A DNA stretch of 64,000 nucleotides, taken from assembly GCA_964396265.1 (NCBI GenBank), contig CAYNEM010000007.1, positions 1-64,000 of the forward strand, written 5' to 3'. Shown in pieces: positions 53,431 to 61,927 of this stretch; position 1 is the stretch's first letter, and each line of letters begins with the position of its first letter. A program made the translations under genes and the position numbers. Source of the stretch: EA-27 sp964396265. GTDB taxonomy: Archaea; Thermoplasmatota; Thermoplasmata; RBG-16-68-12; EA-27. Below the pieces are notes generated by a model. The model was given only the letters and a program-made list of their open reading frames with translations. It was not told the DNA's origin and ran no database searches.

Positions 53431-53598
53431 ATGGCGGGCGAAAAGCGCGGGGAAGGGTTCCACTCCGCGGCCGGCCTCATCCGGTACTTCGACCAAGAGG
53501 ACGAGAAGGCGCTCAAGATCCCGCCCTGGTTCGTGGTCGCGTTCGGGATCGGCATCGCCGTCGCGATCATCGTGGCGACCGTGCAGTGGCCTGTGTGA
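53431..53598 (+). CDS. Preprotein translocase subunit Sec61-beta (SecG-type)
   Basis: A 55-residue gene, divergent from alba. It reads MAGEKRGEGF, HSAAGLIRYFDQEDEKALKI and then a single hydrophobic helix (WFVVAFGIGIAVAIIVATV). The SAGLxRYFxEE core followed by a lone C-terminal membrane helix is the archaeal Sec61-beta signature. The protein is tail-anchored in the SecYE(beta) channel. Leaderless start by TATA spacing. No similar candidates for SecY or SecE are in the window. Confidence 0.88.
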   Translation: MAGEKRGEGFHSAAGLIRYFDQEDEKALKIPPWFVVAFGIGIAVAIIVATVQWPV

Positions 53599-53665
53599 CG
53601 CCGACCGACGCCTGGGGGTTCAGTCGGGGACGATTCCGCGTGGTCCCGCTGGGGGTTGAATCGCT

Positions 53666-54199
53666 CTGAGCTTCGATCCCGAGTATCCGGTCATCATCGA
53701 GGACTACCAGCCACAATGGCCGCTGCTGTTCGAGGCGGAGAGAGCCCGGATCCTGGCGGCGGTGGGGCTGCCGGGCGTGGCAATCGAACACGTCGGCAGC
53801 ACCGCAGTCCCGGGCTTGGCGGCCAAACCGATCATCGACATCCTGGTGGGGCTCCGCAACCTTGGTGACGCCCCGGTCGTCATCCCGTCACTCGAAGGTC
53901 TCGGGTACGAATATGTCCCCGAGCGTGAGCTCGAGACGCCGGAGCGAAGATTTCTGGCGCGGCCTAAGATCAAGCCGCGGACGCATCACATCCACATGGT
54001 CGAGGTTGGCTCGGAGTTCTCGGAGCGCCACCTCCTGTTCCGCGACTATCTGCGGGCGCACCCAGACATGGCGAGGGAATACGAGGACCTCAAGCGCGCT
54101 TTGGCGGCGCGGTTTCGTGAGAACCGCGAGGCATACACAGAGGGCAAGACAACGTTCGTCCGGCGCATCGAGGAGATCGCGGTCCGATCATCCCGGTGA
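53666..54199 (+). CDS. GrpB/UPF0157 family nucleotidyltransferase-like protein
   Basis: A 177-residue protein of the GrpB family (nucleotidyltransferase superfamily, role unsettled). VIIEDYQPQWPLLFEAERARI is the conserved N-terminus, followed by IEHVGSTAVPGLAAKPIIDILV with the GST...PxxDI core, HHIHMVE and HLLFRDYLRAHPD. The first ATG/GTG/TTG in frame is the GTG at 53762, which would remove the conserved N-terminus. Between the preceding in-frame stop and 53762 the only near-cognate start is CTG at 53666, preceded by GGGGGTTGA. So either CTG is used or an indel is present. Confidence 0.78.
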   Translation: MSFDPEYPVIIEDYQPQWPLLFEAERARILAAVGLPGVAIEHVGSTAVPGLAAKPIIDILVGLRNLGDAPVVIPSLEGLGYEYVPERELETPERRFLARPKIKPRTHHIHMVEVGSEFSERHLLFRDYLRAHPDMAREYEDLKRALAARFRENREAYTEGKTTFVRRIEEIAVRSSR

Positions 54200-54958
54200 G
54201 ACTCCGTCCCCCCACGCCTGGATGCAGACGCGGCGGAACCCGAGTGAATCCATCAGGCGGATCGACGGTTCGTTGTCCTTGTACACATGGCATGCGGGCG
54301 TCTTGCCCTTCGCGAAGGTTTCGCGGATCAGCGCGCACGAGAGAGCTCTCGCGTAGCCCTTCCGGCGGTGTTCGTCAAGGACGTGGAGGAAGCCGAGCAT
54401 GACGATGTTGTCCGTCTCGACGTGCGTCAGGTACCACGCGACCGGCTCCCCGTCCACGTAGATGGCGGCGCTTAGGCCTTCCTCGATGCGCGACCGGATG
54501 TAACCTGTCGCGGGCCAGTCCGGTGCCCAGATCTTCGCGACTTTCTCCGAGTACTTCGGATCGAGGGGAGCCGTGTCGTGCTTCTGCTCGTCGCGGAAGT
54601 CCTTCGCCTCCATAGCGTAGTAGATCGCCTCCCCCCACCATCCGACCCGGAGACGCTGGTGGATCGCGGGGAACGCGAGTTCGTCCGCCACATGGAAGAT
54701 CGCGGATCCTGGCGGCACAGAGCTGAGCACATGACGTGCGGCGGTTGGGTCCGTCGCGTGCATCGCGAACTGGTGGGGCGCCTCGGGGTGGTCCGAGGCC
54801 TTGAGCGCGAGCACGGCCGACGGGTCCGGCAGGCGGTCGGCGAACGCGAGGGTGAAGTCCGGGTGCTGGAACGTGCGATGGATGACCGTCGCGTTGCGGA
54901 GAGGATCGCGGAACAGGAAAGGTCGCACGACCTCCCGATCCTCGAGGAGAACTGTCAC
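54188..54958 (-). CDS. GNAT family N-acetyltransferase
   Basis: A 256-residue protein with a C-terminal GNAT fold (~150-250): AAIYVDGEPVAWYLTHVETD, then LGFLHVLDEHRRKGYARALS, whose RRKGYA is the acetyl-CoA pyrophosphate loop, and NEPSIRLMDSLGFRRV. The N-terminal ~130 residues look like a second, degenerate GNAT-like half. GTG start 26 nt from an ATTAAT promoter element. Substrate unknown. Its 3' end overlaps the GrpB-like gene by 12 bp. Confidence 0.82.
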   Translation of the reverse strand: MTVLLEDREVVRPFLFRDPLRNATVIHRTFQHPDFTLAFADRLPDPSAVLALKASDHPEAPHQFAMHATDPTAARHVLSSVPPGSAIFHVADELAFPAIHQRLRVGWWGEAIYYAMEAKDFRDEQKHDTAPLDPKYSEKVAKIWAPDWPATGYIRSRIEEGLSAAIYVDGEPVAWYLTHVETDNIVMLGFLHVLDEHRRKGYARALSCALIRETFAKGKTPACHVYKDNEPSIRLMDSLGFRRVCIQAWGDGVSPG

Positions 54959-54981
54959 GGCTCCCCCATGCAGTCGGGGGG

Positions 54982-54987
54982 ATTAAT
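54982..54987 (-). promoter_or_regulatory. TATA box of GNAT gene
   Basis: ATTAAT is centred 26-27 nt from the GTG at 54958. Confidence 0.45.
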
Positions 54988-55600
54988 CCGCCGCCATACG
55001 TTCGGGCACGGGGCCGCGCGTGGAACGCGCGATGGATTTCTCCGCGGCTACCCTCGTGCGCGCCGTCGAAGTCATCCGCCACGGGCGCGAGATGCTCGAG
55101 CCCAGGATTCCCTCGCTGCGCCGCCCGTTGTCTCAAAGAACGAGGGCACGAGATTTGAGGAGGTACAATACACCACGAGTCCCAAGTTCGCCAAAGCGAA
55201 ACGCCTCACCGCCAAGCTCTTCGCGCGTGAGGCCTGCGACACGCGCGGACTTCTCCATGCAGTTCGTCGCCGAGATAGAGCATGTCGAGGCTCCGAGGGC
55301 ATCGCGTGCGACGTTCTCCCACCCAACGAAAGCAGGCCATGCGAGGTTCGCGAACGCTTGCGCAAGAACGGGAGGTTCGAGGATGGTCGCGGTGTTATCG
55401 ACCCTGAGAATTTCCGTTAGAGACTTATACCTATCCCGGTTATGCTTTCTGCTCAAGGGTCGACACGGGGGACATGTCTTGATGACGAGGGGAGTTCGTG
55501 GGGGGCAAGCGGGCGTCTAGGTTCAGTTCGCTTTCCTGCTAGCGCGTTCTTCTATCCAGACATGCAGGCAACACGGGTCGTAAGAGCCGGGGGAAGGGGA
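54988..55600. other. Intergenic stretch with possible decayed HTH reading frames
   Basis: About 610 bp without a gene I trust. The minus-strand frame 55456-55133 starts SRKHNRDRYKSLTEILRV, which resembles the first helix of archaeal winged-helix regulators. The continuation does not match that family, and related pieces appear in the other two minus frames (YCTSSNLVPSFFE; LDMLYLGDELHGEVRACR). A decayed gene is possible. A CTTATACC box at 55425-55432 could serve the downstream surface protein, with a leader of about 150 nt. Confidence 0.3.
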
Positions 55601-57956
55601 ATGACATCGAGGTCCAAGAGTGTAGGGTCAGAGAGATCGAGCGCGATTGTTCCGATGGGGATTGCGGCGTTGGGCCTGTTCGTCGTATTCGCATCGATGC
55701 TCGCTCCTGTCGCGAGGGCCGATGATCCGCCAAAGGTTTGGACAGACAAAGACAACTACTATCCCGAAGAGGTCGTGCTGATCAATGGTACGGGATTCCT
55801 GACCGATCATGCGGTCAACATGACCGTCACCAGGCCTAATGGCGCACAGGACAACTGGACGGCGAACACGAATGGCACGGGTGCATTCAACACCACCTAT
55901 ACCCTCAACGGGATTTTCGGGCTGTATCTCCTGGAGGCGTTTGATGGAACAAACTATGCGAATACGACCTTCTGGGATGCGGAGATCGACTTCCAGCAAT
56001 GCCGCAACGATTCGAACAATGACGAGATCAAAGACGATTGTGACTGGACAACCGGAGCCATCAACGCCGCGAACTCGGTCTATGTTGAGGGGAATGCGGT
56101 TCCTCAGCGACTATTCCATGAGATCCAGGACACGGGCAGTCACACGATGAGAATCCGATACGCGTTCACGAAGTCGGACGAATACGCCTACGACTTCCTG
56201 ACGACCGTGAATCTGACACAAAGCGGCTCCCTCCTGAAGGAGTGTGACGATCTTCCGAGCTTCGTGACAGCGAGCGAATGTTCCGGCGTGTTCAGTGGGG
56301 CGACGGATGCCTCAATCCCCTCCGACTCGTTCGACGGAGTTTCGCTCCGAGAGTATCCCGCCAGCCGGTACATCAAGGTTGGCGGCGCCACATCACCGAC
56401 GATAACCATTCTCGGACATGTCCCCTCCACCGCATGCTTCCAGAATTGCGGCACGAGCGACGTCGACATCGAAATCTCGTTCAGTACGTCGACAGCGGAC
56501 CAGCTCGTAGGTCTGTGGTTTGCCGGCCATCTCGCGATTGGGATCGATCCTCCCGGTTCCGCGATAGGCTGGGGCGTTGGTTATGGCGCGAGCAGCATAT
56601 CCGGTTCACCCTTCCACATCAGCTACACCAAGTTCGACGACGACGCCATCGGGAACAGGGACAACCAGGTCTCGGCTGGAGCCGCCCTGCCGCCTGGCAA
56701 GATCAAGATCGTCAAGAAAAGCCTCGGCGACAATGACATCTTCCCCTTCACCGCGACGGGAACCGACGTGCCATCTTCCTTCGACATAACAACGACGGGC
56801 GGAGGAGTCGGCACCGAGGGAACCGGGAGCACGGAGTTCACCGCCCTCGACACGGGCACTTACACGTTCACGGAGTCGACTCCCCCCTCCGGGTGGGACT
56901 TCATCATTGTTGATTGCATCAAGGAGAAGACGAGCTCGATTACCTATGACCAGCCGAACAGGAAGGCCACGATTGGTCTGGTCGCCGCCGATGTCGTCAC
57001 CTGCACCTACAAGAACGAAAAAGACGCCGTAATCATCGTCGAGAAAGAGACCAGCCCTGACGGAGCTTCGGGAAGTTTCGAGTTCGACCCCTCCTGGGCG
57101 GCGAACTTCTTCCTCTCTGACGGTGGGCAGCATAACAGCGGGGATCTCAGCCCGGGCACGTACAACGTGGTCGAGATTGTGCCCGGCGGTTGGGACCTCA
57201 AGAGCGTCGTCTGCACGTCGAGCGCGGGCGGTACCGAGGTCAACACCGCAATCTCCCTCCAGGCCGGCGAGACCGTCACCTGCGTCTTCACGAACGAGGA
57301 GGACGCCTTCATCATCGTCGAGAAGGAGACGGACCCCGACGGCGCCTCCGGCTTCGACTTCGACACCTCCTACGACGCCTCCAACTTCGTCCTGAATGAC
57401 GAGGGCACGGACAACAGCGGCGACCTCGACCCCGGCACCTACACGGTCGAGGAGCTCGCAGAGTCCGGCTGGGATCTGGTCGACATCACCTGCGTCCGGG
57501 ACGACGGCACCGCCTCGACCTGGACGTTCAGCAGCGACGGGACGAGCTTCCACGCGACGTTCACTCTGGGAGACCGGTTCGTGAAGATCGTCCTCGTGGC
57601 GGGGGAGACCGTCCACTGCACGTTCACGAACGAGAAGGACGCCTTCATCGTCGTCGAGAAGCAGACGAACCCCGGCGGGGACCCGAAGTCGTTCGAGTTC
57701 GATCCCTCGTGGGCGGCGAACTTCTTCCTCTCCGACAACGGCCAGAACAACAGCGGGGACCTCAGCCCCGCCACGTACTCCGTGAGCGAGATCGTCCCGG
57801 CGGGCTGGGACCTCACCTCCACGGTCTGCACGTCCTCGAACGGCGACTCGGAGACGGCGGGCTCCCTCTCCCTCCAGGCGGGGGAGACGATCACCTGCGT
57901 CTTCACGAACGAGAAGGACGCCTTCATCGTCGTCGAGAAGCAGACGAACCCCGGCG
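55601..57956 (+). CDS. Large surface protein with prealbumin-like repeats, 5' part (runs into scaffold gap)
   Basis: The N-terminal 785 residues of a surface protein. A signal sequence (VPMGIAALGLFVVFASMLAPVARA), an N-terminal Ig-like module (YYPEEVVLINGTGFLTDHAV) and a ~300-residue beta-rich region come first. From ~370 on come repeats of about 93-112 residues of the SpaA/prealbumin-like type. These include IVEKETSPDGASGSFEF, NSGDLSPGTYNVVEIVPGGW and LQAGETVTCVFTNE. The ATG at 55601 sits behind GGGGAAGGGGA; earlier Mets are in a non-secretory context. The first ~1.4 kb is less GC-rich than the repeats. The reading frame enters 100 N at 57957. Probably one gene with the parts at 58057 and 58293. 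Confidence 0.75.
57623..57956 (+). repeat. 279-bp tandem repeat unit, truncated by gap
   Basis: The 55 bases at 57902-57956 recur exactly at 57623-57677, so the unit is 279 bp (93 codons). Intervening copies differ slightly. Copy number is not resolved because the array is cut by the N run. Confidence 0.75.
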
Positions 57957-58056
57957 NNNNNNNNNNNNNNNNNNNNNNNNNNNNNNNNNNNNNNNNNNNN
58001 NNNNNNNNNNNNNNNNNNNNNNNNNNNNNNNNNNNNNNNNNNNNNNNNNNNNNNNN
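57957..58056. other. Scaffold gap (100 N)
   Basis: Exactly 100 N, a conventional placeholder. The 55 bases before it are an exact copy of 57623-57677. The 55 bases after it (58057-58111) are an exact copy of a stretch starting near 57861. Confidence 0.95.
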
Positions 58057-58192
58057 GCGGGCTCCCTCTCCCTCCAGGCGGGGGAGACGATCACCTGCGT
58101 CTTCACGAACGTCAAGCTCGGCACGGTCACCATCCTGAAGGAGACGGCTCCCGACGGCGACAATACGGACTTCGATTATGAGTTCGGTGTTC
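58057..58192 (+). CDS. Middle fragment of the prealbumin-repeat surface protein
   Basis: A 136-bp island between two gaps. Its frame encodes AGSLSLQAGETITCVFTNVK, then LGTVTILKETAPDGDNTDFD, the end of one repeat and the start of a differently typed one. It can be bridged to the part after the second gap, because its last 55 bases are identical to the first 55 bases there. Confidence 0.6.
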
Positions 58193-58292
58193 NNNNNNNN
58201 NNNNNNNNNNNNNNNNNNNNNNNNNNNNNNNNNNNNNNNNNNNNNNNNNNNNNNNNNNNNNNNNNNNNNNNNNNNNNNNNNNNNNNNNNNNN
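58193..58292. other. Scaffold gap (100 N)
   Basis: Exactly 100 N. The 55 bases on each side (58138-58192 and 58293-58347) are identical, so the true gap may be an overlap rather than missing sequence. Confidence 0.95.
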
Positions 58293-61200
58293 AAGGAGAC
58301 GGCTCCCGACGGCGACAATACGGACTTCGATTATGAGTTCGGTGTTCCGATTGAGCCCTTCACCTTGAAGGACGGGGAGTCGAAGGAATTCGCGGATCTC
58401 TTCCCCGAGCCTTACACGGTGGAGGAGTTTGGAGAGTCGGGCTGGGACCTGACAAACATCGGGTGCAGCTCGGACCAGGGGGCGCAGGGCGGCTCCACCT
58501 TCGTGTACGGCCGCTTTGTCTCGGGGTCCTTCGTGAACGGCGGCAGCGATGCCTTCAACACGGGCGACACGACAGCGGAAATCAGCCTCGCCGCGGGCGA
58601 CGAGGTCACCTGCACGTACACGAACCAGGCGGACGCGTTCATCATCGTCGAAAAGCAGACGGATCCCAACGGAGACCCGCAGGTCTTCGAGTTCGACCCG
58701 TCCTGGGGGGCGAACTTCTTCCTGTCGGACGGACAGACGAACAACAGTGGCGACCTCGAACCCGGCACGTACTCCGTGAGCGAGGTCAACCTCCCGTCGG
58801 GCTGGGAGCTCGACCACGTGACATGCACCGAGGGCACCCCCGGCTCGATCAGCCTCCAAGCCGGCGAGACGATCACCTGCACGTTCTACAACGAGGACGG
58901 CGCATTCATTGTCGTCAAGAAGGAGACCAACCCCGACGGATCCACGACGCAGTTCGAGTTCGATCCCTCCTGGGCGGCGAACTTCTTCCTCGCCGACGGG
59001 GGGCAGCACAGCAGCGGCGATCTGAACCCCGGCACGTACTCCGTGATCGAGGTCAACCTCCCGCCAGACTGGGACTTGGAAAGCGCGGTGTGTTCGGACG
59101 GGAGCAATGCGGGCTCGATTTCCCTGCAAGCGGGCGAGACCGTCACGTGCACCTTCAACAACAAGTTCACGGGGGACACGAAGATTCTCACGGAGGTCCA
59201 TGTGACCTGCCCGGGGGACGACGACGACGATGACGACGACGACGGCGCACCCGGGATCGGCCCGCAATCGGGCGACGACGACGATGACGACGACGAAGGG
59301 GGCTGTCCCCCCAGGGACGACGATGATGGCGGCGATGACGACGGCGATGACGACGACGGAGCGCCGGGCATCGGCCCGCAATCAGGCGACGATGACGATG
59401 ACGACAATGAGGACAACGGGGACGACGGCGGGCTCTGCGGAGCGGACGACGATGGGGAGGACGTGACGGGACTATCTCTGCCCCTCGGAACCGCGGTCCA
59501 CGACTGTGCGTTCGTCTCCCTCGCCGACGGGAGCATCCCGCCCGTCACGATCACCGGCCAAGTCACCTACAAGCTCTTCATAGGGAACTGCGGGTCGGGC
59601 ACGCTTGCGATGTTGTTGTTCAACCCCGGCGGTCCCTTCCCGGGCACCCAGACGGTCACGATGTCCGGCGGCCTCGTTCCAGCGTCCTCCTCAACGCTCT
59701 CCCTCCCGGCGGGTCTATACGGCTTCCAGGCGTTCTACCTCGGCAACCACAACTTCAATCCCTCGGATGGCGTGTGCGAGCCCTTCACGATCGAGAAGGC
59801 GGGCACAACGACCCTCACAGCCGTCCACGCGGACTGCCCCGGTGACGGCGACGAGGACGATGACGGCGCACCGGGCATCGGTCCACAGCACGATGACGAC
59901 GACGAAAGCGGTTGCCCCCCCAGGGACGATGACGACGATGACGACGACGATGACGACACCGACGGGGTAGGCCCGAAGGATGACGACGGAGGGGACGACG
60001 ACGATGACGACGATGATGGCGGCGATGACGGCGGGGTCCTCTGTGGGACGGACAACGAGGAGGACGTGACGGGACGATCCCTGCCCCTCGGCACCGCGGT
60101 CCACGACTGTGCAAGGGTGACGGGTGCCGTTGACGGATTCCCGCTCACGGGAACGATTACGTACCAACTCTTCTCAAGCATCAACTGCCAGGGGACGTCG
60201 ATCACCCAGGGGCCATTTGCGCTGGGAACCGAATCGCCCCTAATTACGCTGGGGGCGGGGTCGTACGGCTACATCGCGACTTACTCCGGCGACGGCAACT
60301 ACAGCGGTTCGACGGGGGTATGCGAGCGATTCACGATCGAGAAGGCGGGTACGACGACGCTGACCGCGGTCCACGCGGACTGCCCCGGTGACGACGAGGA
60401 CGTTGACGACGAAGGGGGCTGCTCGGGGGACGATGACGACGACGACGATGACGACACCGACGGCGTCGACCCGAACGATGACGACGATGATGGCGGCGAT
60501 GACGGCGGGGTCCTCTGTGGGACGGACAACGAGGAGGACGTGACGGGACGATCCCTGCCCCTCGGCACCGCGGTCCACGACTGTGCAAGGGTGACGGGTG
60601 CCGTTGACGGATTCCCGCTCACGGGAACGATTACGTACCAACTCTTCTCAAGCATCAACTGCCAGGGGACGTCGATCACCCAGGGGCCATTTGCGCTGGG
60701 AACCGAATCCCCCACAAGTACGCCTGACGGAGGATCGTACGGCTACCGCGTGACCTTCACTCCCGGCGACGGCAACTACAGCGGTTCGACGGGGGTATGC
60801 GAGCCCTTCACGATTGGGAAGGTGGACACGAGGACGCTCACCGCGGTCCATGCGGACTGCCCCGGTGACGACGACGACGATGACGAAGGCATGCACCGCA
60901 TCGGTCCAAGGCACGATGACGATGAGGGGGGCTGCCGCGGGGACGACGACAGGGACGGCGAGGGCGGGGACGACGACGACTACGAAGATTTCGATAGGCA
61001 CGACAGCGGGATCCTATGTGGTGCGGACCGCGAGGAGGACATGACGGGACGATCCCTGCCCCTCGGCACCACGGTCCACGACTGTGCACGGGTGACGGGT
61101 GCCGTGGAGGGATTCCCGCTCACGGGAACGATCGCGTACAACCTCTACTCGAACGGCAACTGCCAGGGCGCGTCGTTCTTCGAGGAGTCACTCCCGGTAG

Positions 61201-61856
61201 GAACCGAATCGAGTCCGATGACACTCGGACCGGGATCGTACAGCTACCGCGCGACGTACTCCGGCGATGACAGCTACTTCGGGTCGACCGGTGCGTGCGA
61301 GTCCTTTTCGATCAAGGATGGGAAGTTCATTGACGACGGGCAGCGGCAGATCCGCAAGTACTGGGACGACGATGGCGGCGATGACGACAGGGACGACGAG
61401 GACGACGAATGGAGCAGCTGCGACGATCTCCTCGGCGTCTCCATCCCCGGTAGCGCGACCGTGAGGGACGAGATTGGAGCGTTCCTCAGGTACGAGGCAG
61501 TCAGGTACGAGTCCCATCCGAACGACGAATGCTCGGGCTCTCCGTTTCCAGCCAAGACGGTCCCCGTCGGCTCCGAGCCGTCCGCGATCCCTGCGCGCGG
61601 CTCGGGTTCGGACAGCTCCTTGACGACTTCCTCCGGCGACTCGACCTACACCGAATCCACGAGCGATTACGCATCCTTCACTCTGGACCGGGCGCGCACG
61701 ACGGAGGGGCGGACCGTCCACGATCCCCTTGACAGCGACAACAAGGGCTCTTCGGTGCCGCTGGGCACTGCGGTCCACGAGTCTTCGACGGTCTTGGGGG
61801 AGGTCAGCAACGTCGCGATCTCGAGCAGCCGACGAACTTGGATCCGTTCTTTCTGA
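58293..61856 (+). CDS. Large surface protein, 3' part: prealbumin-like repeats, poly-Asp linkers, Ig-like repeats
   Basis: A fragment of about 1187 residues. It first continues the prealbumin-like repeats (LQAGETITCTFYNEDG). From about 59200 it alternates Asp-rich linkers (GDDDDDDDDDGAPGIGPQSG-like) with four Ig-like modules of the type SLPLGTAVHDCARVTGAVDG, ending FTIEKAGTTTLTAVHADCPGD. Each module has paired Cys. The last modules (61330-61856) are degenerate and the frame stops in mid-module, without a membrane anchor or sorting motif. The C-terminus may be truncated by a frameshift. It converges on the Big_1 protein gene. Likely exported S-layer or adhesin-type protein; function unknown. 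Confidence 0.72.
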   Translation, partial: KETAPDGDNTDFDYEFGVPIEPFTLKDGESKEFADLFPEPYTVEEFGESGWDLTNIGCSSDQGAQGGSTFVYGRFVSGSFVNGGSDAFNTGDTTAEISLAAGDEVTCTYTNQADAFIIVEKQTDPNGDPQVFEFDPSWGANFFLSDGQTNNSGDLEPGTYSVSEVNLPSGWELDHVTCTEGTPGSISLQAGETITCTFYNEDGAFIVVKKETNPDGSTTQFEFDPSWAANFFLADGGQHSSGDLNPGTYSVIEVNLPPDWDLESAVCSDGSNAGSISLQAGETVTCTFNNKFTGDTKILTEVHVTCPGDDDDDDDDDGAPGIGPQSGDDDDDDDEGGCPPRDDDDGGDDDGDDDDGAPGIGPQSGDDDDDDNEDNGDDGGLCGADDDGEDVTGLSLPLGTAVHDCAFVSLADGSIPPVTITGQVTYKLFIGNCGSGTLAMLLFNPGGPFPGTQTVTMSGGLVPASSSTLSLPAGLYGFQAFYLGNHNFNPSDGVCEPFTIEKAGTTTLTAVHADCPGDGDEDDDGAPGIGPQHDDDDESGCPPRDDDDDDDDDDDTDGVGPKDDDGGDDDDDDDDGGDDGGVLCGTDNEEDVTGRSLPLGTAVHDCARVTGAVDGFPLTGTITYQLFSSINCQGTSITQGPFALGTESPLITLGAGSYGYIATYSGDGNYSGSTGVCERFTIEKAGTTTLTAVHADCPGDDEDVDDEGGCSGDDDDDDDDDTDGVDPNDDDDDGGDDGGVLCGTDNEEDVTGRSLPLGTAVHDCARVTGAVDGFPLTGTITYQLFSSINCQGTSITQGPFALGTESPTSTPDGGSYGYRVTFTPGDGNYSGSTGVCEPFTIGKVDTRTLTAVHADCPGDDDDDDEGMHRIGPRHDDDEGGCRGDDDRDGEGGDDDDYEDFDRHDSGILCGADREEDMTGRSLPLGTTVHDCARVTGAVEGFPLTGTIAYNLYSNGNCQGASFFEESLPVGTESSPMTLGPGSYSYRATYSGDDSYFGSTGACESFSIKDGKFIDDGQRQIRKYWDDDGGDDDRDDEDDEWSSCDDLLGVSIPGSATVRDEIGAFLRYEAVRYESHPNDECSGSPFPAKTVPVGSEPSAIPARGSGSDSSLTTSSGDSTYTESTSDYASFTLDRARTTEGRTVHDPLDSDNKGSSVPLGTAVHESSTVLGEVSNVAISSSRRTWIRSF
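59214..59457 (+). repeat. GAY-rich tract encoding poly-Asp linker
   Basis: Runs of GAC/GAT with two copies of a block encoding GAPGIGPQSGDDDDDD. It resembles the tract in the PKD protein at 24058-24475. Confidence 0.75.
60011..60235 (+). repeat. 225-bp direct repeat, copy 1
   Basis: By eye identical base for base to 60485-60709, at an offset of 474 bp (158 codons, in frame). It encodes the start of an Ig-like module (LCGTDNEEDVTGRSLPLGTA and onward). A third, diverged copy begins near 61010. Confidence 0.8.
60485..60709 (+). repeat. 225-bp direct repeat, copy 2
   Basis: Exact second copy of 60011-60235. The sequences downstream diverge at once after the GAATC that ends the repeat, as expected for a recent conversion tract or an assembly switch. 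Confidence 0.8.
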
Positions 61857-61927
61857 ACGCCAATCGCATGGGTGCGGCCTCCCCGGCGCGGACCATCTCC
61901 GCGGTGACTAGCGGATGCATTCCGAGG

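Noticed and set aside
53599..53665. tRNA-like GGTTGAATC segment
   Set aside because: It has no acceptor or anticodon stems around it; it reads better as a ribosome-binding stretch before the GrpB-like gene.
57500..58300. CRISPR array or integrated element at the gaps
   Set aside because: The repeats are protein-coding modules of 93 codons in frame; the gaps are assembly breaks.
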